From positions 868,001-932,000 of the forward strand of contig NZ_JACGWT010000001.1 of the NCBI RefSeq assembly GCF_014137855.1: a DNA stretch of 64,000 bases. Direction: 5' to 3'. Origin of the DNA: Microlunatus kandeliicorticis (GTDB lineage Bacteria; Actinomycetota; Actinomycetes; Propionibacteriales; Propionibacteriaceae). Below are positions 19,502 through 27,790 of the stretch, in pieces (the stretch's first letter is position 1; each line of letters starts with the position of its first letter). The notes under the pieces were generated by a model that was not told the origin of the DNA, did no database searches, and saw only the letters and a list, made by a program, of their open reading frames with translations. The translations under genes and the position numbers were made by a program.

Positions 19502-20608
19502 ATGGTGATCGAGGTCGGTCGGAGCAAGCGGGCCGAGCAGGCGTACGCGTTCGACGACATCGCGATCGTGCCGAGCCGGCGCACCCGCGGCACCGAGGAG
19601 GTGTCGCTGAGCTGGCGGATCGACGCGCTGACCTTCGACTTCCCGCTGATCGCCGCGCCGATGGACTCGGTGATGTCGCCGCAGAGCGCGATCACCCTCG
19701 GCCGGCTCGGCGGGCTCGGCGTGCTCAACCTCGAGGGGCTGTGGACCCGGTACGCCGACCCGCAGCCGCTGCTCGACGAGATCACCGGGCTCGCCGACCC
19801 GGCGACCGCCACGAAGCGGCTGCAGGAGATCTACGCCGCCCCGATCCAGGCCGAGCTGATCGGCAAGCGGATCGCCGAGATCCGCGAGGCCGGGGTGCCG
19901 GCGGCCGGAGCATTGTCGCCGCAGCACACCGCTCAGTTCGCCTCGGCGGTGGTCGAGGCCGGGGTCGACTTCTTCGTCATCCGCGGGACCACGGTGTCGG
20001 CCGAGCACGTCAGCTCGGCGGCCGAGCCGCTCAACCTCAAGCAGTTCATCTACGACCTCGACGTGCCGGTGATCGTCGGCGGGTGCGCTACTTACCAGGC
20101 GGCGCTGCACCTGATGCGGACCGGTGCGGCCGGGGTCCTGGTCGGCTTCGGCGGGGGAGCGGCGCACACCACCCGTTCGGTGCTCGGCATCTCGGTGCCG
20201 ATGGCCTCGGCGGTCTCCGACGTCGCCGCCGCGCGCCGCGACTACCTCGACGAGTCCGGCGGTCGCTACGTCCACGTGATCGCCGACGGTTCGGTCGGCC
20301 GGTCGGGTGACATCGCCAAGGCGATCGCCTGCGGCGCCGACGCGGTGATGGTCGGCTCGCCGCTGGCCCGCGCCACCGACGCCCCCGGCCGCGGCTTCCA
20401 CTGGGGCGCCGAGGCCTGGCACGAGACGCTGCCCCGCGGCGAGCGGGTCGAGGTCGGCTCGGTCGGCACCCTTGAGCAGATCCTGCACGGCCCCTCGACG
20501 GTCAGCGACGGCACCATGAACCTCGTCGGCGCCCTCCGTCGCGCGATGGCCACCACCGGCTACACCGAGGTCAAGGAGTTCCAGCGGGTCGAGATCGTCC
20601 TCGGCTGA
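19502..20608 (+). CDS. guaB3: GuaB3-family IMP dehydrogenase-related protein
   Basis: A 368-residue (beta/alpha)8 protein of the IMPDH/GMP-reductase superfamily without CBS domains. N-terminal family blocks AYAFDDIAIVPSRRTRG and PLIAAPMDSVMSP are intact. At the position of GuaB's GPGSICTTR loop it reads GGGAAHTTR, so the catalytic Cys is absent, as I recall is usual in actinobacterial GuaB3. The flavin/nucleotide phosphate loop region IADGSVGRSGDIAKAIACGADAVMVGSPL is well kept. ATG 19502 follows AAGGAAGCAGGGG. Its place next to guaB is conserved in actinobacteria, but its reaction here is unproven; a regulatory or alternative nucleotide role is possible. Confidence 0.93.
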   Translation: MVIEVGRSKRAEQAYAFDDIAIVPSRRTRGTEEVSLSWRIDALTFDFPLIAAPMDSVMSPQSAITLGRLGGLGVLNLEGLWTRYADPQPLLDEITGLADPATATKRLQEIYAAPIQAELIGKRIAEIREAGVPAAGALSPQHTAQFASAVVEAGVDFFVIRGTTVSAEHVSSAAEPLNLKQFIYDLDVPVIVGGCATYQAALHLMRTGAAGVLVGFGGGAAHTTRSVLGISVPMASAVSDVAAARRDYLDESGGRYVHVIADGSVGRSGDIAKAIACGADAVMVGSPLARATDAPGRGFHWGAEAWHETLPRGERVEVGSVGTLEQILHGPSTVSDGTMNLVGALRRAMATTGYTEVKEFQRVEIVLG

Positions 20609-20734
20609 CCCACCGGCCCCGCCTCGGGCCATGTCCCGGCCGCACCCGTCCCGCCCGCCCGCGCCCCGCCCGCCCCACGCCCCGCCCGCCCCACGCCCCG
20701 GCCCGCCCCGGCCTTTGCCCCGCCCTGACCCGCA

Positions 20735-20974
20735 CGTCGCACCGTCTGCGTCCACCTCGCACGCCCTATAGCCGGTGCGACGTGGACGCAGAGGGTGCGA
20801 GGTCGTGTGGCTGCTGCGGCCGGCCCCCGGCTCGGGCCGGGCGCCTGCTTCTCCGCTGATCGCACGTCGCACCGCCTGCGTCCACCTCCCTCCGCGCTGA
20901 ACGCCACGTCGCACCGTCTACGTGCACCCCGCACGCCCTATAGCCGGTGCGACGTGGACGCAGAGGGTGCGAGG
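20735..20974. repeat. Two long imperfect palindromes and one half copy, left flank of the DUF559 gene
   Basis: Copy A (20735-20802) and copy B (20907-20974) each have arms of about 31 bases built from CGTCGCACCGTCTGCGTCCAC and its complement around a central CCCTATAGCC. A left half-copy lies at 20865-20888. The gap 20609-20734 holds only C-rich low-complexity sequence, including a 16-bp GCCCCGCCCGCCCCAC tandem. A related palindrome stands on the other side of the next gene. Confidence 0.85.
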
Positions 20975-21043
20975 TCGGTCACGGAGGTCGGCGCGGCAAC
21001 ACTCCGGAGCGAGCTCGTCGAGAGCGCCGTGCTCTGCCCTCGG

Positions 21044-21985
21044 TCACCCGCGCCGGAGCGCTGCCCGGGTGAAGGCCCGGTGGAGCGCGGCGAGGATGCG
21101 CTCGGGGTGGGCCAGGTCGTCCCAGGACCAGCGGACGACCTCCCAGCCCAGACTCCGCAGAGCGTCCTCCCGTCGCTTCTCGGCGTAGATGACCTCACGG
21201 GCTGATCGCCCCTCGGGCACGAGACCGTCGTACTTGATCCGGCCGTCGAACTCGCCGAGCGTGCGGTGGTCCTCCCAGCAGAAGTCGGCGCGGCCGACGG
21301 TCAGGCCGTCGGTGTCGATCACCTCGTACTGCAGGTCCGTCGGTGGCACCCCCAGCTGGTGGAGCACGACCCGGCTGACGGACTCACCCACGGATTCGCT
21401 GCGGCCGTCGGCCAGCCTCACGGCGTGGCGCGCTGTCCGCATGCCCGGGCGACGGCGGCTCCAGCCGAGGACCTCCTCGAGCTCGTCGGCTCGCACACCC
21501 TTCGCGAGTGCGGCATCGGCGACCGCGACACCGCGGCGCAGATCGGTGTGCCTGGCCAGGTCGATCACCGTGCGCGCTGCTGTCGTCACCGGGACGCCGT
21601 CGAGCAGCACGATCTCCTCCGCGCGCCACGGTGTCGGGTGGACGTGCTGTCGGGTGCGGCGTCGGCCGCCGTGCGAACGGCTCCGGGTGAGGTGGACCCG
21701 GTCGAGGTCGCCGTTCCAGAAGGGCAGACCGTGCAGGACCGCGGCCGACCAGTGGCTGACGACCGCGTCGTCGCAGACCGCGCTGACGTGCGCCCGGATC
21801 TCCAGCCGGTGCTGCTCGCGGTGGTCGAGGCCGCCCGGCTCCCACGACGGTCGGACGTAGCGATCACGACGCAACCGTTCGAGTTCCCGACGCTCCACCA
21901 GCAGACCGGCGTCGCGATGGGAAAGTCCCTCGGTGCGCAGGTCCGAGGAACTCAGGATGGCGGGTGGTACGGCCGGAATCGTCAT
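21044..21985 (-). CDS. AbiEi-like antitoxin domain plus DUF559 (Vsr-type endonuclease fold) protein
   Basis: A 313-residue protein of a type common in actinobacteria. The N-terminal two thirds resemble the type IV AbiEi antitoxin fold: VSHWSAAVLHGLPFW near residue 75, then VTTAARTVIDLAR near residue 132. The C-terminal 100 residues are DUF559, a PD-(D/E)XK fold related to very-short-patch-repair nucleases, with VGRADFCWEDHRTLGEFDG and EKRREDALRSLGWEVVRWSW. In the latter the acidic D/E residues and a nearby Lys/Arg could form the active site. No AbiEii toxin is adjacent. A 7-bp inverted pair GTTGTCC/GGACAAC lies at 22021-22048, upstream of its start. Palindromic repeats flank the gene on both sides. 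A defence or mobile role is a hypothesis. Confidence 0.82.
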   Translation of the reverse strand: MTIPAVPPAILSSSDLRTEGLSHRDAGLLVERRELERLRRDRYVRPSWEPGGLDHREQHRLEIRAHVSAVCDDAVVSHWSAAVLHGLPFWNGDLDRVHLTRSRSHGGRRRTRQHVHPTPWRAEEIVLLDGVPVTTAARTVIDLARHTDLRRGVAVADAALAKGVRADELEEVLGWSRRRPGMRTARHAVRLADGRSESVGESVSRVVLHQLGVPPTDLQYEVIDTDGLTVGRADFCWEDHRTLGEFDGRIKYDGLVPEGRSAREVIYAEKRREDALRSLGWEVVRWSWDDLAHPERILAALHRAFTRAALRRG

Positions 21986-22065
21986 GACGCTCAGTCGACG
22001 CCATCACCGATCACTCAGGTGTTGTCCGTTGCTGCAGCTGTGGACAACTGTCCGTCCTGAGCTGA

Positions 22066-22177
22066 CGTCGCACCCTTTGCGTCCACGTCGCACTGCCTAT
22101 GGGCGGTGCGGGGTGGGCGCAGGCGGTGCGGGGTGGGCGCAGGCGGTGCGGGGTGGGCGCAGGCGGTGCGGGGTGCG
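22066..22177. repeat. Diverged palindrome merging into a 20-bp tandem repeat, right flank of the DUF559 gene
   Basis: Copy C of the palindrome (22066-22131) has a left arm close to copies A and B, CGTCGCACCCTTTGCGTCCAC. Its right arm (from GGCGGTGCGGGGTGGGCGCA at 22102) has expanded into a tandem of 20-bp units at 22102, 22122, 22142 and a partial one at 22162-22177. The array ends 16 bases before the stop of the next gene. Confidence 0.88.
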
Positions 22178-22193
22178 CCGAGCCGGGTAGGAG

Positions 22194-23015
22194 TCAGCGG
22201 AGCCCGGAGCGGGCGAAGCCCTGGACGAAGAAGCGCTGGAAGACCAGGAAGACGATCACCATCGGGGCGACGTTGATCAGCGCGAAGGCCATCGTGCCGC
22301 CGTAGTCCGGGCCGTTCTGGCTCTGCAGGTAGAGCAGGCCGATCGGCAGGGTGAACAGGCTGTTGTCCTTGAGCGCGATCAGCGGCCAGGCGAAGTCGTT
22401 CCAGGAGGCCAGCAGCGACATGAAGAACAGCACCGCGATCAGCGGCTTGGACATCGGCAGCACGATCCGGGTGAAGACCTGGCGGTGGCCGGCGCCGTCG
22501 ATCCGGGCGGCCTCGATCAGGTCCCGCGGGATGGCCAGCAGGAACTGCCGGGACAGGAACACCCCGAACGCCGACGCGGCCGTGGGCAGGATCACCGCCC
22601 AGTAGCTGCCGTAGAGCCCGAGGCTCGTGACCAGCCGGAACAGCGCCACCATGATCACCTGCAGCGGCAGGGTCAGGGTGCCGAGCATCAGCAGGAACAG
22701 CGGGGTCGAGCCACGGAACCGCAGGTGGGCGAACGCGTACCCGGCCAGCAGGTTGAACGTCACGGTGATCACCGCGGTGGTCAGCGCGATGGCCACCGAG
22801 TTCCCGAACCAGGTCAGCACCGGGAAGCTGTCGAGCACGTTGCGGACGTTGTCCAGGGTCAGTCGCTCGGGCCAGAGCCGAAGCGTCCCGCCGAGCAGGT
22901 CCGACCGGCTCGACAGCGCGACCACCACCATCCAGTAGAGCGGGAAGGCGATCACCACGGCGACCAGCAGGGCGCCGACGAAGCGGACGGCGGTCAACGC
23001 CGGTGGGGTCCTCAT
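22194..23015 (-). CDS. Carbohydrate ABC importer permease, MalG type
   Basis: A 273-residue CUT1-family inner-membrane permease with six predicted helices. The cytoplasmic EAA loop is EAARIDGAGHRQVFTRIVLPM near residue 178, and the C-terminus FFVQGFARSGLR is the usual RYxxxGxTxGxxKG-like tail. ATG 23015 overlaps the stop of the MalF-type gene as ATGA. No ATPase gene follows; CUT1 importers of actinobacteria often share one MsiK-type ATPase encoded elsewhere. Confidence 0.94.
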   Translation of the reverse strand: MRTPPALTAVRFVGALLVAVVIAFPLYWMVVVALSSRSDLLGGTLRLWPERLTLDNVRNVLDSFPVLTWFGNSVAIALTTAVITVTFNLLAGYAFAHLRFRGSTPLFLLMLGTLTLPLQVIMVALFRLVTSLGLYGSYWAVILPTAASAFGVFLSRQFLLAIPRDLIEAARIDGAGHRQVFTRIVLPMSKPLIAVLFFMSLLASWNDFAWPLIALKDNSLFTLPIGLLYLQSQNGPDYGGTMAFALINVAPMVIVFLVFQRFFVQGFARSGLR

Positions 23016-23905
23016 CCGGTCTGGTCCCGGTTCCGGCTGGTCCGCCACTGCACCGCGGTGAAGACCAGCGAGATGATCAGCAGCACCACGCCGAGTGCCG
23101 CGCCGTAGCCCTGGTCGCGACTGACGAACGCGGTGTCGTAGGCGTAGGTGACCAGCACCGAGGTGGCGTTCTGCGGTCCGCCGCCGGTGAGCACGAACAC
23201 GATGTCGAAGACCGAGAAGCTGTAGATCACGTTGATGATCAGCAGGAAGAACGACGCCGGCCCGAGCAGCGGGACGGTCAGGTACCACAGCCGCTGCCAC
23301 CACCCGGCCCCGTCGAGCAGGGCCGCCTCCTGCAGCCCGGGGTCGAGCCCCTGCAGCCCGGCGAGATAGATCAACATGTTGAACCCGACCCGCCACCACA
23401 GCGTGATCAGCACCACCGAGGCGAACGCCGCCGCCCCGCCGGACTGCCAGTCGATCCGCGGCAGCCCGACCGCGCCGAGCAGACCGTTGAGGATGCCGTT
23501 GTTCTGGTCGAAGACCAGCAGCCCGATCAGCGCGGTGGCCACCCCGGAGACGGCCATCGGCATGATCAACACCGAGCGGAACACCGGACGGGCCGGCAGC
23601 GCCGCGTTGAGCAGCAGTGCCGCCCCGAGCCCGAGCGCCATCGACAGCGGGGTGACGATCACCGTGAACGCCACCGTGTTGAGCGTCGAACGCCAGAACA
23701 GCGGGTCGCCGACCAGCCGCAGATAGTTGCCGAACCCGATCCAGCGCCCGGCCCCGAACCCGTCGGTGCGCTGGAAGCTCAGCCCGACGGCCCAGCCGAG
23801 CGGCAGCAGCACGAACAGGGCCAGCACCAGGACGTTCGGGGCCAGGAAGGCGTACGCCGTCGCGGCCTCGGCCCGTCGCTGCCGCGACGCGGTCGGACGA
23901 CTCAC
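23012..23905 (-). CDS. Carbohydrate ABC importer permease, MalF type
   Basis: A 297-residue CUT1 permease with a first helix at about residues 15-40 (AYAFLAPNVLVLALFVLLPLG) and an EAA loop EAALLDGAGWWQRLWYLTVPLL near residue 197. GTG 23905 overlaps the binding-protein stop by four bases (GTGA), so translation is coupled. It forms the membrane channel with the MalG-type protein. Confidence 0.94.
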   Translation of the reverse strand: MSRPTASRQRRAEAATAYAFLAPNVLVLALFVLLPLGWAVGLSFQRTDGFGAGRWIGFGNYLRLVGDPLFWRSTLNTVAFTVIVTPLSMALGLGAALLLNAALPARPVFRSVLIMPMAVSGVATALIGLLVFDQNNGILNGLLGAVGLPRIDWQSGGAAAFASVVLITLWWRVGFNMLIYLAGLQGLDPGLQEAALLDGAGWWQRLWYLTVPLLGPASFFLLIINVIYSFSVFDIVFVLTGGGPQNATSVLVTYAYDTAFVSRDQGYGAALGVVLLIISLVFTAVQWRTSRNRDQTG

Positions 23906-25206
23906 TTCTGCAGGGCCTGCGCGATCCCGCTGCTCAGCCCGCTGATCGTCGCAGCGGTGCTCTGGCCGCCGACGAACGCCTTGTCGAGCTGGTCCTTGAG
24001 CACCGTGATGATGCCCGACATCGACGGCGAGGCGACCTGCGCCGAGTCGGTGGCGCGGACGACCCGCGACTGGCCGACGAACACCGGCGACAGCTCGGGC
24101 CGGATCTTGAACTCGATCCCGTCGGCCGACAGGTCGCGCCGGGTGGGCAGCAGCGACGCGCCCGCGCAGAACGTCCGCATCGGGTCGGCCTGGGTGACGA
24201 AGTCGAGGAAGGCCGTGGCCAGCTTCGGGTTCTTCGCCTTGGCGGTCACCACCAGCGCGTTCCCCCCGAAGTCGCCGCCGCCGCGGACCTTGCGCGGGGC
24301 GTAGGTGGCGCCCCACTCGAACTTGAGGTTCTCGGTCGCGTCGGGGATCGCGAAGGCCCCGGAGAACACCATCGCCGTGGTCTGGGCGTACCAGCTGTCG
24401 GCCACGTAGGTGGTGGCCTTGACCGAGCTGTTCGGCGGGACGAACTTCTGGGTGAAGAAGTCCTTGCTGAACTCGACGGCGGCCCGGCCGGCGTCGGAGT
24501 TGATCGCCGGGCCGCTGAGCTGCTCGTCGAGGAACCGGCCGTCGGCCTGGAAGAGCAGGTTGAGCCAGCGGGTGACGCCGTTGCCCTGCCAGTTGTAGCC
24601 GAACGGGAACTTGGTGGCGGGCAGCGAGGACCGCAGCTTGCGGGCCACCGCGGTGAACTCGTCCCAGGTCCAGGCGTCCTCGGCTTTGGTCGGGATGTCG
24701 GTGATCCCGGCCCCCTTCATCAGCGCGGTGTTGTAAAGGATCGCCGAGGTGTCGGTGTGGTGCGGGACGCCGTAGGGCTTGCCGCTGTTCTGCACCGCCG
24801 CCCAGGCCGCCGGGGTGAACCGGTCGCCGAAGCCGGAGGGCAGCTGCGAGCTGAGGTCGAGCAGCTGGCCGCGGCCGGCGTAGGCACCGAACGTGTAGTA
24901 GGGCACCCGGAACACGTCCGGCGGGTTGCCGGTCTGCAGCTGGGCGTCGATGTCGGTGAACATCTGCTCGTAGGGCACCGCGTTGAGGTTGACCTTGGCC
25001 CCGCTGTTGGCCTTCTCGAAGCCGGCGATCGCGGCGCGGAAGCCGGCGAGCTCGGCGTCGGTGCCCCAGGTGGTGAAAGTCAGGGTGTCCGGGTTCGCCG
25101 CGGCCTTGGAGCCGGCGGGGGCGAACCCGCAGCCGGCCGCAGCCAGCGGGAGGGCGGTGGCGGTGGCCGCCGCCCCGGTGAGGAAACGTCGTCTGGTCAG
25201 CGGCAT
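23902..25206 (-). CDS. Carbohydrate ABC importer substrate-binding lipoprotein (family 1)
   Basis: A 434-residue extracellular binding protein. The N-terminus MPLTRRRFLTGAAATATALPLAAAGCGF is a twin-arginine-type signal (TRRRFLTG) ending in a lipobox with Cys near residue 27. The mature part has the family 1 core (DTLTFTTWGTDAELAGF, FEKANSGAKVNLNAVPYEQM, NPPDVFRVPYYTFGAYAGRGQLLDLS). ATG 25206 has AGGAG upstream; the long same-frame extension is spurious. The ligand is unknown. Its position after a GH81 beta-1,3-glucanase suggests laminari-oligosaccharides, by inference. Confidence 0.93.
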   Translation of the reverse strand: MPLTRRRFLTGAAATATALPLAAAGCGFAPAGSKAAANPDTLTFTTWGTDAELAGFRAAIAGFEKANSGAKVNLNAVPYEQMFTDIDAQLQTGNPPDVFRVPYYTFGAYAGRGQLLDLSSQLPSGFGDRFTPAAWAAVQNSGKPYGVPHHTDTSAILYNTALMKGAGITDIPTKAEDAWTWDEFTAVARKLRSSLPATKFPFGYNWQGNGVTRWLNLLFQADGRFLDEQLSGPAINSDAGRAAVEFSKDFFTQKFVPPNSSVKATTYVADSWYAQTTAMVFSGAFAIPDATENLKFEWGATYAPRKVRGGGDFGGNALVVTAKAKNPKLATAFLDFVTQADPMRTFCAGASLLPTRRDLSADGIEFKIRPELSPVFVGQSRVVRATDSAQVASPSMSGIITVLKDQLDKAFVGGQSTAATISGLSSGIAQALQK

Positions 25207-25423
25207 CGCCGGGCTCCTGCCTGGTCGGGATCGAGCGGTGCTCGGTGAGCGTTGCTCCGGGCGGACGCCACGGGTGGGGCGCCGGGCGTGCCGCCGGCCG
25301 GGTGAGCCGGACACGCCAGCCGGCCGGACCGGCGGCGTCCTCGGGGGCGAGACGCCTGGTCGACCCGACCGACCGTCGTGGGTTCGCGGTCCGGCTCGAT
25401 CTGGATGCACCCACAGAGAGGCG

Positions 25424-25458
25424 AACGGCGCTACCCCCCCTGTCGGGGTAGCGCCGTT
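25424..25458. terminator. Perfect 14-bp hairpin between the GH81 gene and the sugar importer
   Basis: AACGGCGCTACCCC (25424-25437) pairs exactly with 25445-25458 across a seven-base loop. It lies 239 bases after the GH81 stop and 218 bases before the binding-protein start (minus-strand reading). Either it terminates the synthase-GH81 transcript or it controls the importer. The rest of the 490-bp gap (25207-25696) shows no gene. Confidence 0.7.
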
Positions 25459-25696
25459 CCTGATGCTGGTCGCGTCCACCGATGACGTCGACCAGCACGT
25501 CTGGCCGCCCCGTTCCCTGCAGGCGGGACCGTGCAGGAGAGTCGGGGGCCCGGTGTCACGGGCCGGCCGTTCCCCCCGGAACCAGCCGGCCGCAGCCATC
25601 CCCCCCGGACGGGTGTTCCCGGGTGCCCCCGACTCTCGTCTGCGTGGTGGCCGCCGCCGTGCGGGCGGCCACCGGGCTCCGACGGTCGACCGCGGG

Positions 25697-27790
25697 TCAG
25701 CCGTCGGCGCGGGTCATCAGCCAGGCCAACAGGTAGGCCTTGCTGTCGCCGTCGTCGATCCACTGGTCGTCGAGCGTCTTGCCGATCGCCAGCGCCTTCT
25801 GCGCCTGCTCCGGTCCGGCCAGCGCCGAGTACATCAGGATGTAGTCGCCGAACTTCTGGTCGAACTTCCCGCCGGTCGCCTCCTGGACGTTGGCCTCGAT
25901 CCGCGCCGGGTCGCCGGCCAGGTAGGTGGAGGCCGGGCTCATCGGGATCAGCAGGATTCCCAGCATCGCCGCGGGCTCGGGGGAGAACCAGGTCGCGTAG
26001 TCGCGCTTGCCGCCCCAGTTGAGCGAGACGATCTTGTGGTCGAAGCCCTGGTAGACCGGGTCGCTGGTGTCGAAGTTCGTCCAGTAGTCGAGCCCGGCCT
26101 GCGCCTCGGTCGACAGCATCCACCGCGCCTCGGTGGCCAGCGGCTTGTCGTCGCTGACGTCACCCCACAGGGCGAGGCCGTTCCAGGCGTTCATCGCCTC
26201 CGCGCTCGACTCCTGGTTGTTGCCGTCGGCGAACGGCGAGGTGCCCGAGGCCCAGCTGTGGCCGGCGTAGGCGTCGAACGTCCGCCGGTCGGGGAAGGCG
26301 CCGTTGTCGCCCGAGCTGGCCAGGTCGGCGGCCAGCAGGTCCATCACCGGCTTGTACTTCGCCACCAGGTCCGGGTGGCCCTGGGCGAGGATCGCCGCGG
26401 TGGAGAGGAAGTAGCCGTAGTGGAAGTGGTGGTCGTTGAACTGGTCCGAGCCGAACGACGGCGTCATCCCCACCACGCCCTTGGCCTGGGGGTCGTAGAC
26501 GAAGCAGAACGCCGGCCGGGTGTCGCAGCCCTTGGGGTCGGTCCACTGCGCCAGCTGCTGCTCGAGCTTGCTGCGCAGCCCGGCCGCTTCGGGCAGGTCG
26601 AGCTGTTCGGCCAGCTGGAGCAGCTGGGCCGAGCGGTACAGCGCCTTGCCGCCGAAGTAGGTGTCGGCCGGGTAGGGCTTGGTCGCCTTGATGTCGGCCT
26701 TCACCTGGGTGGCCAGCACCGACTTGTCGTCCGCGCTCAGTGCGCTCACGTCGAGGGTGTCGGTGGGGGTGGTCACCGGCGCGGTGTAGCTGATCGCGGT
26801 GCCCTCGCAGAGCTTGAGGGTCCCGTAGATGCTCGGGAAGGTGCCGAGGTCGCAGGTGGCCTTGCCGGTGTCCAGCGTCTTCTGCTGGTGCGGCATGACC
26901 GCGAAGGCGGTCTCGCCCCGGTCCGCGGTGGCGTAGCTCAGCGTGGTGCTGACCTCGCGCCGGCCGACGTCGTAGGAGACCCCGGTCCCGCTGACCCGGT
27001 GGGTGGCGAGCTCGGCGAGCTTCCCGGCGGCGTCGGGCTGGTCGGCGGGCAGGTCGAACCAGGTGGCCACGCCGCCCTTCTCGAGCTGGATCGCGTTGCC
27101 CTGGACGGAGCCGTCGGTGACGACCAGGCCGTACTTCGCGGTGCCGGCCTGGGCCACCCAGTAGTCGCCGCTCCTGGTGAAGGTCAGCCCGGTGCCGATC
27201 CGGCCGCCGGCGTCGGAGACGTAGCTGATGAACGGCGAGCCCTGGGCGATCGTGGTGTGCCCGATCGCCTTGCCGCTGCCGTCCAGCTGGGCCACGGTGA
27301 CGCTCAGCTGGTCGTAGCCGCTGACCTGGGCGCTCTTCGCGCCGGTGGTCACGGCGACGTCGGGCTTGTAGCCGCCGGAGATGGTCTTGGCCGAGGCGGT
27401 GACCGTCGGCTGGCCGAACGAGAAGCCTCCGTCGGTCAGGCCGAACGACAACGGCATCGGGAAGACCGGCTGCGGCTGGTCGCCGAACACCAGACCGGAG
27501 AACCACTTGTTGGTCGGCGGGACCAGACCCGCGGCCAGCCGCTCGGTGCCGAGCGGCTTGACCGTCTTCTCCGGCAGGGCCGCGACCAGGGGGTCGATCT
27601 GCGAGGCCGGGAAGACGGCCTGCGCGGTGCCGGTGACCGTGTTGGTCGGTGCGGTCGCCGGGTCGGCCCCGTCCTTCGGGGCGCACCCGGCCGCGGTGAC
27701 CGCCAGCACCGCCGCGGCGGCGGTGATCCTGGTGGCCAGGCCGGTGGTGATCCTGCTCGTCCGGAGTCGCTTCATGGGGGTCGGGGTCAC
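25697..27790 (-). CDS. GH81 endo-beta-1,3-glucanase, lipoprotein
   Basis: A 697-residue secreted glycoside hydrolase of family 81, which cuts beta-1,3-glucans (curdlan, laminarin, callose) by inversion. Conserved blocks are NDHHFHYGYF (Asp453 is the likely catalytic acid) and SWASGTSPFADGNNQESSAEA (Glu527 and Glu531 in the catalytic base segment). A hydrophobic stretch ends in the lipobox TAAGC with Cys36, so the enzyme is probably anchored to the outer face of the membrane. GTG 27790 overlaps the upstream stop (GTGA); ATG 27775 is an alternative start. It is the third gene of a coupled set with a processive glycosyltransferase, the position a polymer-trimming hydrolase takes in cellulose operons. 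Confidence 0.93.
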   Translation of the reverse strand: MTPTPMKRLRTSRITTGLATRITAAAAVLAVTAAGCAPKDGADPATAPTNTVTGTAQAVFPASQIDPLVAALPEKTVKPLGTERLAAGLVPPTNKWFSGLVFGDQPQPVFPMPLSFGLTDGGFSFGQPTVTASAKTISGGYKPDVAVTTGAKSAQVSGYDQLSVTVAQLDGSGKAIGHTTIAQGSPFISYVSDAGGRIGTGLTFTRSGDYWVAQAGTAKYGLVVTDGSVQGNAIQLEKGGVATWFDLPADQPDAAGKLAELATHRVSGTGVSYDVGRREVSTTLSYATADRGETAFAVMPHQQKTLDTGKATCDLGTFPSIYGTLKLCEGTAISYTAPVTTPTDTLDVSALSADDKSVLATQVKADIKATKPYPADTYFGGKALYRSAQLLQLAEQLDLPEAAGLRSKLEQQLAQWTDPKGCDTRPAFCFVYDPQAKGVVGMTPSFGSDQFNDHHFHYGYFLSTAAILAQGHPDLVAKYKPVMDLLAADLASSGDNGAFPDRRTFDAYAGHSWASGTSPFADGNNQESSAEAMNAWNGLALWGDVSDDKPLATEARWMLSTEAQAGLDYWTNFDTSDPVYQGFDHKIVSLNWGGKRDYATWFSPEPAAMLGILLIPMSPASTYLAGDPARIEANVQEATGGKFDQKFGDYILMYSALAGPEQAQKALAIGKTLDDQWIDDGDSKAYLLAWLMTRADG

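Noticed and set aside
22021-22048. Inverted GTTGTCC/GGACAAC pair upstream of the DUF559 gene as a proven autoregulatory operator
   Set aside because: AbiEi antitoxins can autoregulate, but a 7-bp pair with a 14-base gap is weak evidence, so I did not list it as a separate feature.
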